Of a stretch of 64,000 bases of DNA, positions 32,225-40,535 are shown piece by piece (positions within the stretch are counted from its first letter, which is position 1; the number at the start of each line of letters is the position of its first letter). The notes under the pieces are model-generated. The model saw nothing but the letters and a program-made list of their open reading frames with translations, was not told the origin of the DNA and searched no databases. The stretch covers positions 1 through 64,000 of the forward strand of contig CAZUXW010000006.1 in assembly GCA_964624625.1 (NCBI GenBank). The letters are read 5' to 3'. The position numbers were made by a program, and so were the translations under genes. This DNA is from PALSA-1180 sp964624625 (lineage in GTDB: Bacteria; Oederibacteriota; Muellerivitia; Muellerivitales; Muellerivitaceae).

Positions 32225-34702
32225 TTAAAAAACAAAGTAAAGCTGGCTGAACACCTGGTCGCCCTCATAGCTGTTGGCGGCAACGTTGGCGCTGTGGAAG
32301 ATCAAATGTTTGTAACGGCAAATCCATTTCGCGCCTCCCCAGGGGATATCCCAGGACAAACCGGCGCCAATGGAATCGGTCCGGTAATCGATGAGGGGGT
32401 AGGTGTAATCGCATTTCCAATATTCCATTCCCAATTCACCGGACAGGTTCAGGTTCTTAAGGGCCTGGATCATTAAGGTGCCGTCGTAAACCGTCTGGTC
32501 AAACAAGGACGGGATATCGGCCTGGGTTGGGTCGGTAGCTTTCCCGGAGACTCGGTTGTCCGTGAAGAAAAAGGCGCCATAGAAGGGCGCTTCCATGCCC
32601 AACATTTTGTTGAGCTTGAGCTTGGTGGTCAGGGTGATGTAATTGTAGGACTTCAAGTGGGTCAAGTTGATAAAGCTGTTAAACCCGCTGCCCACGGTGA
32701 CGGGCCTGCCGTTCACGTCCTGGATATTCTCGTTGGGCACCGGCAGGATCAGGGGAATCCTCTCCGTACTCATTTGGAATTGGTAACGAACATCGTAAAG
32801 GAGGGCCCCCGGATCCCCGTCATCACGAATCGCCTGGATGTTGCTGCTATAAGTGCTTCGAACGGAGTAAGGATTGGGATAGCCGCCCCAGAAATTCAGG
32901 CCCCAGAGTCCCTCGTCATCGGGGTAATAAAAAGAAAGCATGTTGATAGGCTCTATCACGTTATAACCGGTGGGACTATAGACCGTCGAATATTCGGTCT
33001 TTTGGGCAACGTCGAAATTAACGACCACATTATCCAAAAAGCTGGGCCAGCTTTTCATCCAATCCTGCTTGCGGCCGTTCCATCCTAAATTCACCTTCCA
33101 GCCGTAACGGTCGCTGATCAGGTTATCCACTTCCCCGACGGCCCCATATACGTCCGGAACGTGGTCCTGAGTGAAGTTCACCCCATATCGGGCTAGGTTG
33201 AAACCGCTCATCATGACCCTGCTCTGGAAATTGGCGTAATCGTCGCTGATGGCTTGATAGGAAACCGTGAAGGGATAACAGGACAGGGAGGCCAAGCCTG
33301 CCCCCGCTTCCACGGCTTTGGGATTTAAGTCCGACAGGTTATTGAGATCGAGTCCGGTGCGGAAATAGGACCCTCCCCACTCAAGGGACAAATAGAAGGG
33401 TTTGAGATCGACGCCCAAGTCCACTTCCAGGCACTTCAGGTCCAATTGGGCCACCAGCGGCTGGGAGATTCCGAAATTATCGTTCACCCATTGGGTCGCC
33501 ACCGAGGTCCGGATCAGGCCGTTGGCGAATGGCTGGGAATACTTGAGCGCTTCTTCCCATCTCTGGGTTTGGGTGGCGGAAGTTCCCATGCGGCCCACCA
33601 AGAAGTTGATTTTGGCGTCCTTGGAAACCAGGGGTAGGTTGGTACCGGTCATAAAAAGCCCGTCAAAAACCCGGTCATTGGTGGATTGGGCTCCAACGGA
33701 GGCGGTGGCGACGAAGCCGATGCTGTCCATATAGTCATCCCAAATTTTGGTGTCCTTATCGTCGGAAAAGTTTTTGACCTCAAATGGCCTCTCAAAACGC
33801 CGAATCGATGTCGGCGAAACGCCCCTGGTAAAATCACCCAAAGTCGTATCCGGCTTATAAGCCTCCACCGCGAAATTGGTGTCCCAACGGCCCAAAGAAC
33901 CGTCAAGGATGAAATTGACGGCGGGGGCATAAGGCGCCAGGGAAACGGCCCCTGCGTTGGAGTTGGAGGAGGAAACCTGTCCCGTAAAGCCCACGTCAAT
34001 GGCTCCTTTCCCTCCCAGGTCGGTGTAGATTTCCATTTTAATTTCATTGATCGCCCGCGAGACATTTTCCGTTGCGATACCCGACAAATGGATATTCTCG
34101 AAACGCGTATAGGACTTGGTGTTGAAATGGGGAATGCCGCCGGATTTATTGGCCTTCTTCCAGACCGAATCCACCTCATCTTGGATGGGTTTTAACTTCG
34201 CGATTTCATCTTCGCGCCCTTTCAAACGTTCGTCGTTGAGGGCCAAGCGGGTCCTTAAAGCCGCGGACTCAGCCCGCAGTTCCTTCAACAGCTCGTCAAT
34301 CTCGCTCCTGACTCCGGGAGCGACAAATACGGGCATCGGCGTCGGGGTGGACAAAAGCGCAGGAGGAAGCGTCATCAGATCGGGCGACGCCGGTTGGAGG
34401 AAAGGAACGGGGGTGGGGGTAGCGGGCAGGGGCTGTCCCAATTGGGGGGCGGAAATCCGGGCCTTGGCCTTTTCAGTGTAGAAAGCCAGTTCCATTTTGG
34501 TGACAACCTTGCCCTCGTCGAGCACAGCCTTATCCCCGGGGTCCAACAAGCCGTAATCCCCCAGTTTTTTCACCCGCTGGTAAAGTTTTTGGTCGGAGGT
34601 GATTTGCTCGTAGGGATTGGCGAAAAGTCCCGTGGCGCCGGCGCCGAGGAAAAGGGCCAAAAGGAAAAGCCGCGCTGGGATGGTCTTGAACCTCAAGCTC
34701 AA
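32225..34702 (-). CDS. SLH-like, coiled-coil outer-membrane porin, copy 1
   Basis: 825-residue protein, first of three porins. Signal peptide to about residue 29 (GLFANPYEQ), SLH-like unit (YQRVKKLGDYGLLDPGD, VTKMELAFYTEKAK), Thr/Pro linker, a strong coiled coil at about 132-185 (RSEIDELLKELRAESAALRT) and a barrel of some 600 residues ending QVFSQLYFVF. It is the most divergent of the three barrels. Start is TTG at 34702 with GAGG six bases upstream. It lies between the first lipoprotein (79-base gap) and porin 2 (18-base gap). Confidence 0.72.
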   Translation of the reverse strand: MSLRFKTIPARLFLLALFLGAGATGLFANPYEQITSDQKLYQRVKKLGDYGLLDPGDKAVLDEGKVVTKMELAFYTEKAKARISAPQLGQPLPATPTPVPFLQPASPDLMTLPPALLSTPTPMPVFVAPGVRSEIDELLKELRAESAALRTRLALNDERLKGREDEIAKLKPIQDEVDSVWKKANKSGGIPHFNTKSYTRFENIHLSGIATENVSRAINEIKMEIYTDLGGKGAIDVGFTGQVSSSNSNAGAVSLAPYAPAVNFILDGSLGRWDTNFAVEAYKPDTTLGDFTRGVSPTSIRRFERPFEVKNFSDDKDTKIWDDYMDSIGFVATASVGAQSTNDRVFDGLFMTGTNLPLVSKDAKINFLVGRMGTSATQTQRWEEALKYSQPFANGLIRTSVATQWVNDNFGISQPLVAQLDLKCLEVDLGVDLKPFYLSLEWGGSYFRTGLDLNNLSDLNPKAVEAGAGLASLSCYPFTVSYQAISDDYANFQSRVMMSGFNLARYGVNFTQDHVPDVYGAVGEVDNLISDRYGWKVNLGWNGRKQDWMKSWPSFLDNVVVNFDVAQKTEYSTVYSPTGYNVIEPINMLSFYYPDDEGLWGLNFWGGYPNPYSVRSTYSSNIQAIRDDGDPGALLYDVRYQFQMSTERIPLILPVPNENIQDVNGRPVTVGSGFNSFINLTHLKSYNYITLTTKLKLNKMLGMEAPFYGAFFFTDNRVSGKATDPTQADIPSLFDQTVYDGTLMIQALKNLNLSGELGMEYWKCDYTYPLIDYRTDSIGAGLSWDIPWGGAKWICRYKHLIFHSANVAANSYEGDQVFSQLYFVF

Positions 34703-34781
34703 AAGAAACCTCGAAATAATTTATTGATGAAACCCCTGATAAAAACCAGGCCGCGACGGCGGCGGTCATCCCAACGAGCTT

Positions 34782-35552
34782 CTAAAAGAATTCGACTTCA
34801 TCCACGTAATAATCGATGGCGTAGCTTCCCGCGGCGTTATTGGCGGAATGATCCCATTTGATCGTGATAAATTCCTTTAAGTGGTCCACCAAATCCGGCG
34901 GCGTCACGGGCGATCCCCAGCCGGATTCCCTTTTCATATCGGCGAAAGCGTATGTTTTCTGGATCCACTCGGGGGCGGTGGATAAATCGCCCCCAAAATT
35001 GTTATAGCAACCGTCCGTACAGGTCCCGCCCTCGGAAGTCGGGAGGGTCGGGGCGATCCCGATCATGAAGCGGCGCTTCAAGGCTTGGTCATCGGAGGGG
35101 CATTTATAGTAGAACTTGAGGCCCGTGAAGGCGCCAGCGTCATAGTAGCCGCTGTCCTTGAATTTTCCCTGGAGGGTGAAGGCCGGATAAGCCGCATCGC
35201 CCTTGTCGATCAAGGTTCCGAATACATGGGCGCATTTGGGAGTCCCGTTGGCGCCGCCCTCGGCGATGAAGTTATCATTGGCTTTGTTGCCGGCGAAGGA
35301 CAAGGTCATCCAAGTCCCGCCGGGATTGCCGTACAACTTGGGGCTGAAGGTTTTGGACCCGTCGTCAAAATTATTCATGACGCGGGCGTCTTTAGGAACA
35401 TCCACTTTCTTTTGGTTCCCGCCGGGATTGGCCAGACCCATGGCCAGTGACGCGTTTTTAGAGCCCTCATTGACGAACACCGCGCCGCAACCCGTTAAAA
35501 GCGACAAACCCAACAGGCTTAACATCAGAGGAGAAGTTTTCACCGAGCCCAT
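34782..35552 (-). CDS. Surface lipoprotein with CBM11-like domain, copy 1
   Basis: 256-residue lipoprotein, lipobox SLLTGC with C22, first gene of the porin operon. The mature part reads VMNNFDDGSKTF, AGAFTGLKFYYKC, a cysteine pair in GGTCTDGCYNNF, WIQKTYAFADM and the end YYVDEVEFF, aligning with the other two lipoproteins. I start at the ATG at 35552 with AAGGGG upstream; a GTG two codons before is possible. The upstream 300 bases contain the AAACCGGTTT palindrome, so a LacI-type regulator probably controls the operon. Confidence 0.77.
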   Translation of the reverse strand: MGSVKTSPLMLSLLGLSLLTGCGAVFVNEGSKNASLAMGLANPGGNQKKVDVPKDARVMNNFDDGSKTFSPKLYGNPGGTWMTLSFAGNKANDNFIAEGGANGTPKCAHVFGTLIDKGDAAYPAFTLQGKFKDSGYYDAGAFTGLKFYYKCPSDDQALKRRFMIGIAPTLPTSEGGTCTDGCYNNFGGDLSTAPEWIQKTYAFADMKRESGWGSPVTPPDLVDHLKEFITIKWDHSANNAAGSYAIDYYVDEVEFF

Positions 35553-35853
35553 ATCCACCCCTTCCAGGAGAGACAGTTGTGCCAGGAAAGTCTCTTAAAA
35601 TTTAAGATTTTAAGGTTTCTCGCCTGAGTTTCTCGGCCGTTGATTCGCGGACAAGCGACGGCCCCAGGGCCGTCCTTTGACAAAGCCCCGGTATTTTACT
35701 AGAAAGGTTTAAAAAAGCGGGAATGTTTTTTAACCTGGAAGAAACTTTGAAGGGTTGCGCCCAGCGGCTTTTTCCCAATGAAAACCGGTTTCTTCAAGTG
35801 GTTGGTTTAACGAGAAGAACCCAGGTGAACCTGGAGCCTTCAACAGGCCTCCG
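35553..35853. other. Intergenic control region of the porin/lipoprotein operon
   Basis: About 300 bases without a gene. It holds the AAACCGGTTT palindrome (35782-35791), a GACGGCC/GGCCGTC hairpin (35658-35675) without a T-run, and an A/T-rich stretch with the odd palindrome CTTAAAATTTAAG (35594-35606). No convincing -35/-10 pair was found. Confidence 0.5.
35782..35791. promoter_or_regulatory. Candidate LacI-family operator (AAACCGGTTT)
   Basis: Perfect palindrome in context TGAAAACCGGTTTCTTCA, about 230 bases before the first lipoprotein start. It is identical in its core to the site upstream of the GH5 gene. Confidence 0.55.
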
Positions 35854-38800
35854 CTACTTTTTAGAGGTTTCGGTTCCGCGCTCATCGGCGGACGCCTCAT
35901 CGTCAACCCGTTTCAGGACGGCCCCGGAAGATAGTTTTTTAAGATAAATAAAGTCGAAGGCCCTCAGGGCCTGTCCCGGCTTTTCCACCATGACCGCCGC
36001 CATGTAACGATTGTCCCTTTCCGGGTGGTCTTCCCGGGGAATGTTCACGAAAAGGCTCTTGATCTTGACCATGTTTCCCGCGGGCAGGTCAAAGGGCCCC
36101 ACCGTGGCCAGGTCGACGTAATAATCCTTGGCTGTGTCGATTTGGTGGAGCACCACGCCTTTTAAATTCTCCGGTGAATGGTTCCGCACCACCACGCTGA
36201 TGGGAACGGGGACCCCCGCCGGGATTTCTTTAGGCGCCAATAGAGTTACCTCGATGGGCGACAGGCCCTGCGCCTGCCGAAGGGTGGAAAAAGCTTTCCC
36301 TCCCGCGATGACCCACTCCATGCTCGAATAGGGGCCCCGGATGCCGTAGATAATCCTGTAGAGATCGTGCCAAAACATGCCCACTCCGGCGTTCACCGGG
36401 AACCAGTTGTGGAACGTCTCGATTTCCCTGTTGTAAAGTTCCTCCGGGCCGGGCGGATCCAGGGATTTTTGAACCCAATTGAAATCCACCATCTCGCCCA
36501 TGGCGTACATTCCGTTGCCCCTCGCCAAGTACTCGGGCCATTGCTTTTTCATGGATTCCAAAGTGTTGCGGTCGCCCTCGTAGAGCATGATGTGGTTATA
36601 ATTGATGCCCGCATCCACGAACATGGCCGGGTCTTGTCCGTGCTGATGGCCCATTTGCCAGCCGAGCGTAAAGGTAAACACAGGCTTGGTCAATTTGGCC
36701 TCGTCGAGGATGCCCTTCAACGTCAGTGCGACCTTGTGGGCGCGCCACCACTCGAATAGGGCGACGACGTCCTTGTTTTCCTTCAACTCCACCGTCTTCG
36801 CCAGCCAATGAATCCGCTCTTGCTTGGTCATGGTCCAATACTCGGCCGGGCCCGGCACGCTCAAGTCCCTTACGAACTCATCAACCATCTCATAACCGGC
36901 CGATCCCGTCCTCACGTAATCCATCCCCACGATGTCGACGTCGGGTTCGTTTTCCATTTCTTTCAGGAAATCGATAATGTCCTGCCGGCGCTTCTTGTCG
37001 TTCAGGGAAATAAAACGGGTTTGGATCACCTCGTCGGTGTCCGGGTCATACCCCAGGGAGAACTCATAGGGCGCCTGGTTCCAGGCGTCACCGATCACCT
37101 TGAAGGTGGTCATGTAGGCCGCGAATTTTAATCCCTCGTTGTGGGCGGCCCGGGCGTACTTCCGTCCCGTCTCCAGGTCCCCCCGCGCGAAGGGAAAGTC
37201 TTTGGGATTCAAATGGTCCCAAATGGAAGTCTGTCCCATCAAGTAGCAGTAAAGATTGGCGCCCATGAACTTGGCCCAGTCAATGGCATTGGCGGATTTG
37301 AACGAATCGCCGCCATCCAGCGCCGGCACCGCCCCGCCGACCATTTGTTTCCCCCCCTCCATCGTCAGTCCGGCGTAGCCAGGGTAAAGGCCCTGAGGCC
37401 TCAAGGGAGAAACCGTGAAGGCGGACTCGAATGTTTTCGGCGAGTTCCATTGGGGAGCGGAAACAATGACCTCCGCCACATAGGTTCCGGGAGCCGGATT
37501 GTAGGGAATCGGCCAGTTGCCGAATAATTTACCGTTAGCTGAGTCTTTCTTAAGCGTCAATCGGGACTTGCCGTCCACCATGGAGACCGGCTCCCCTCCC
37601 CGGTAAACTTCCACCACCGCGTGCATCTGGGAAAAATAGGGCATCTCGGCCGCGTTGACCCTCACCTCGAAGGGGACCATTTCATACCGAAGAAAATTTC
37701 GGGACGGCATGACCGCGATCACGTCGGGAATCATTTGAGAAACCGTGGCCACCAGGGCCCCGGACCGCTTGCTCTCCGGGGACATCGTGGCCTTGGCGAC
37801 CAGCCCGCCTCCCACCAAAATAGCAGCGATTAAAGCCCCCCGGATCAGCCTTTCCCCCCTGATTCCAGTCGGCAAAACAACCTTCGGCATGGAAAATGAA
37901 GGAATCTTCCAGTTCAACAAAGGCCTCCGGAGAGGAGGCCATAAAGGCCTTTCGGCGGGGGGACCCGCCGGATCCAGTCTTTGGCTCGGGGGGTTATCCA
38001 ACAGGGGGTCCGCTGTGGATCCGGCGGCGCTCGGAACCTCAGGCGAAAGGCCCAGGGCCTTCCCCGTCGGGGCAGGATTTGTTTCAGCCGAATCCGGCCC
38101 CCAGCTGGAAATTTTATATGACGAGGCAAGGACCGAAGCGACAATCTCTTCCTCGCTTTCGGTCATGATTCTTGACTCGGTCAAAATCTCCACGGACCCG
38201 GAAATCTCAAGGGGTCCCGCCTCGATCGTGGAATCCAAGGTTGGTGGTTTTTCCCGGGAGCCTGCTTGGAGGGCCGCGAACATCCTCTCCTTGATCCCGA
38301 GCGTCTTTTCCCGGACTCCCTCCACTAAATCCCGGCTTTTTTCCGCTCCTGACTTCGTCAAGCGGTTGAGGTGCTCGGCCCTTTCCTTCGAATAATCCTT
38401 CAGCGCCCCAGTGGTCTTAACGGAGGTATTTCCGGCGAGGCGGAAAAGAAAAGCGAATCCCTTCCCCAGGGCCCGGATCATTTCATAAATTCCAACCGCC
38501 AAGGACAGAACAATAGCCAATAGGAGGCCCAATCCGGCTCGGAGCTGTTGCGCGACGGCCCCGAAAAGAGTGGAAGTTTTTTCTTTAAAAACTTCGAAAT
38601 TGGCCGAGACATTCAATGTCGGAGGCTCGGGGGGTTTAGACAAGCGGAACGACTCCGCCTCAACCGATGTCTGCGGAGGCGCCGCCACGGGGGGCGGTTG
38701 GAAAGTCAGTTTGACAACGGATTCCACATGGTAGGTTTGCGGAAACATGTCCAGTGGCTGGATCCAATCCACCGTGAACCCGTGCTTGACCAACAGGGCC

Positions 38801-40131
38801 AGATCCCTGGCCAAAGTGGAGGGATCGCAGGACACATAAACCAGCCGTTCGGGGCGCAAGGCGGTGATCCGGGCCAGCACTTCTGGCAATACGCCCTTTC
38901 GTGGCGGATCCAGGATGGCCGCGTCAATTTGGGCGAGACCCTTGTCCTTCAGCCCCATGAGAATTTGGGCCACATCGCCTTCGAGGAAATCGATATTGTT
39001 TTTTTGGTTTAAGGCCGCGTTGAACTTCGCGTCCTCCACCGCGGGACCGACCTCCTCGGCCCCCACCACGTATTCGGCCTTATCCGCCACCGCCATCGCC
39101 AGGGTACCAATGCCGCTGTAAAGGTCCAGGACTGTTCCCCATTTTTTTTTGCGGGCCGGTTCGCCCAAGGCTTCGCGGACGATGGTATGCAGCATATCGG
39201 CCTGGTCCGTATTCACCTGAAGGAAGGATTTTAAGGACACTTTCAGCTTGAGGCCGTCAATGATTTCGTAATAGTGGTCCCGGCCCGCCAGAAGGGCGGT
39301 TGTGGGGCCGAAGACAATGTTGGTGCGGGAAGGATTGACGTTTTGCAAAACCCCGACCAGTCCCGGCACCTCCTCCATTAACTCCCTGGCGATCCGCGGC
39401 AGGATTTGATCCATTTCCTCGGGAAGAACCGATGGCTTCTGGAGCCTTTCGTCGGGGACCTCCGTCCGGGTGATGAAAGCCAACAACAGCTCGCCGGTTT
39501 TATAGCCCTGCCTCAGGGTCAAGTGCCTCAAAAATCCCGTGTGTTTTTTTTCCTGGTAGGGAGTCAATCCCGAACGGTCGATTTTCTGTAAAACTTTTTG
39601 GATCAAGTCGTTAATGGCGTCGCCCTGGATCGGGCAGCTGTGGTAGGGGATCAAGTGGTGGGACCGGGGCTCATAAATGCCGGAAATGAAATGGCCGTCC
39701 CTCATGGAAATGACCGGCATGGCCTTGTTGCGGTAAGCGTAGGGGTTGGGCGAGGGCAGGCAGGGCTGGACCGTGACCTCCGTCAGGTGGCCGATCCGTT
39801 GGAGCGCGTCCACGACGAATTGCCGCTTGGTTTGCAATTGCCGGGGGTAATTAAAATGCTGCCACTGGCAGCCGCCGCATTCCTCGAAAATGGGGCAAAG
39901 GGGCGCCACCCGGTCCGGGGAATGCCTTAAGACGGCCTGGATTTCACCCGTGGCGAAATGGTCCCGGACCTGGGTGATCTTGACCCGGACCCTTTCGCCC
40001 GGAAGCCCGCCTGGAACGAAAATGGCGAAGTCCTGATATCGCCCAACCGAATCCCCGCCAAAAGCCAGCGACGTGATTTCAAATTCAATTTGATCCCCGT
40101 GCCGCACGGGTTTTACGGCGTTGGTGTTCAT
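35854..40131 (-). CDS. RlmD-type 23S rRNA m5U methyltransferase fused to a membrane-spanning glycosidase-like TIM-barrel protein
   Basis: One open frame of 1425 codons. Residues 1-478 are a complete TrmA/RlmD-family methyltransferase: TRAM domain (8-65), [4Fe-4S] ligands C79, C85, C88 and C166, SAM motif LDLYSGIGTLAMA (335-347), LDPPRKG (408-414), nucleophile C435 in SCDPSTLARD and HVESV with E470. Residues 531-551 form a hydrophobic helix; 575-625 are helical and charged; 630-740 are Pro/Ser-rich; 763-782 are a second hydrophobic helix. Then come a beta domain (805-905), a barrel-like region (915-1290, with VDIVGMDYVRTG and LGWQMGHQHGQDP) and a C-terminal beta domain. I cannot assign the barrel to a GH family. 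No stop or frameshift is visible. An internal M748 has no SD. Confidence 0.82.
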   Translation of the reverse strand: MNTNAVKPVRHGDQIEFEITSLAFGGDSVGRYQDFAIFVPGGLPGERVRVKITQVRDHFATGEIQAVLRHSPDRVAPLCPIFEECGGCQWQHFNYPRQLQTKRQFVVDALQRIGHLTEVTVQPCLPSPNPYAYRNKAMPVISMRDGHFISGIYEPRSHHLIPYHSCPIQGDAINDLIQKVLQKIDRSGLTPYQEKKHTGFLRHLTLRQGYKTGELLLAFITRTEVPDERLQKPSVLPEEMDQILPRIARELMEEVPGLVGVLQNVNPSRTNIVFGPTTALLAGRDHYYEIIDGLKLKVSLKSFLQVNTDQADMLHTIVREALGEPARKKKWGTVLDLYSGIGTLAMAVADKAEYVVGAEEVGPAVEDAKFNAALNQKNNIDFLEGDVAQILMGLKDKGLAQIDAAILDPPRKGVLPEVLARITALRPERLVYVSCDPSTLARDLALLVKHGFTVDWIQPLDMFPQTYHVESVVKLTFQPPPVAAPPQTSVEAESFRLSKPPEPPTLNVSANFEVFKEKTSTLFGAVAQQLRAGLGLLLAIVLSLAVGIYEMIRALGKGFAFLFRLAGNTSVKTTGALKDYSKERAEHLNRLTKSGAEKSRDLVEGVREKTLGIKERMFAALQAGSREKPPTLDSTIEAGPLEISGSVEILTESRIMTESEEEIVASVLASSYKISSWGPDSAETNPAPTGKALGLSPEVPSAAGSTADPLLDNPPSQRLDPAGPPAERPLWPPLRRPLLNWKIPSFSMPKVVLPTGIRGERLIRGALIAAILVGGGLVAKATMSPESKRSGALVATVSQMIPDVIAVMPSRNFLRYEMVPFEVRVNAAEMPYFSQMHAVVEVYRGGEPVSMVDGKSRLTLKKDSANGKLFGNWPIPYNPAPGTYVAEVIVSAPQWNSPKTFESAFTVSPLRPQGLYPGYAGLTMEGGKQMVGGAVPALDGGDSFKSANAIDWAKFMGANLYCYLMGQTSIWDHLNPKDFPFARGDLETGRKYARAAHNEGLKFAAYMTTFKVIGDAWNQAPYEFSLGYDPDTDEVIQTRFISLNDKKRRQDIIDFLKEMENEPDVDIVGMDYVRTGSAGYEMVDEFVRDLSVPGPAEYWTMTKQERIHWLAKTVELKENKDVVALFEWWRAHKVALTLKGILDEAKLTKPVFTFTLGWQMGHQHGQDPAMFVDAGINYNHIMLYEGDRNTLESMKKQWPEYLARGNGMYAMGEMVDFNWVQKSLDPPGPEELYNREIETFHNWFPVNAGVGMFWHDLYRIIYGIRGPYSSMEWVIAGGKAFSTLRQAQGLSPIEVTLLAPKEIPAGVPVPISVVVRNHSPENLKGVVLHQIDTAKDYYVDLATVGPFDLPAGNMVKIKSLFVNIPREDHPERDNRYMAAVMVEKPGQALRAFDFIYLKKLSSGAVLKRVDDEASADERGTETSKK

Positions 40132-40226
40132 GTGTGTCCTGGAAATAAGGATCGGATATCAACGGGCCTTTACGCGAGATTTTCCTGACGGCTGAAGTCG
40201 GACGGCGATCACCGGCGTTAAGGCGG

Positions 40227-40255
40227 TCGTTTTTCGCGATCACCGCGAAAAACGA
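40227..40255. repeat. Perfect 12-bp inverted repeat
   Basis: TCGTTTTTCGCG and CGCGAAAAACGA separated by five bases (ATCAC). There is no T-run after it on either strand, so it is more like an operator or an RNA hairpin than a terminator. Confidence 0.7.
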
Positions 40256-40497
40256 ATGACGGCGTTAAAAAAAATCCACGCCGTGATTTGGGTTCCACTG
40301 CTTATTTTAACGATTTTTCATGGCAGGGCAACCCTCCTCATGGGCGGCCTCCTTCGGGAACCCCGCGGTTCATTCCGTGGTTCTCATAGGCCGGCACCAC
40401 TTCGTTCATCCGGGGTTTCCTTTAACTTCCCTGGGATAACCGGCATGGCTGAAAACCCCGCATCCCGCCCCAAAACAGGGAAACCCGGGAAGTCGGA

Positions 40498-40506
40498 TGC
40501 TATACT
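40498..40506 (+). promoter_or_regulatory. Extended -10 promoter of the barrel gene
   Basis: TGCTATACT matches the extended -10 pattern (TGnTATAAT with one mismatch). Start of transcription would be near 40513, which excludes coding starts before it and supports the GTG at 40536 or ATG at 40521. Confidence 0.45.
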
Positions 40507-40535
40507 GCGTCCCGCAACCTATGGATCGAGGGCCC

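Larger units (their letters stand above)
40132..40535. other. Divergent intergenic region with a perfect hairpin and a promoter
   Basis: About 400 bases between the minus-strand fusion gene and the plus-strand barrel gene. It contains the 12-bp hairpin at 40227-40255, repeated short words (GCGATCACCG at 40205 and 40236; GGCGTTAA twice) and an extended -10 box at 40498. I see no gene in it: an open frame starting at 40257 runs out of frame into the barrel gene and has no protein-like features. Confidence 0.55.
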
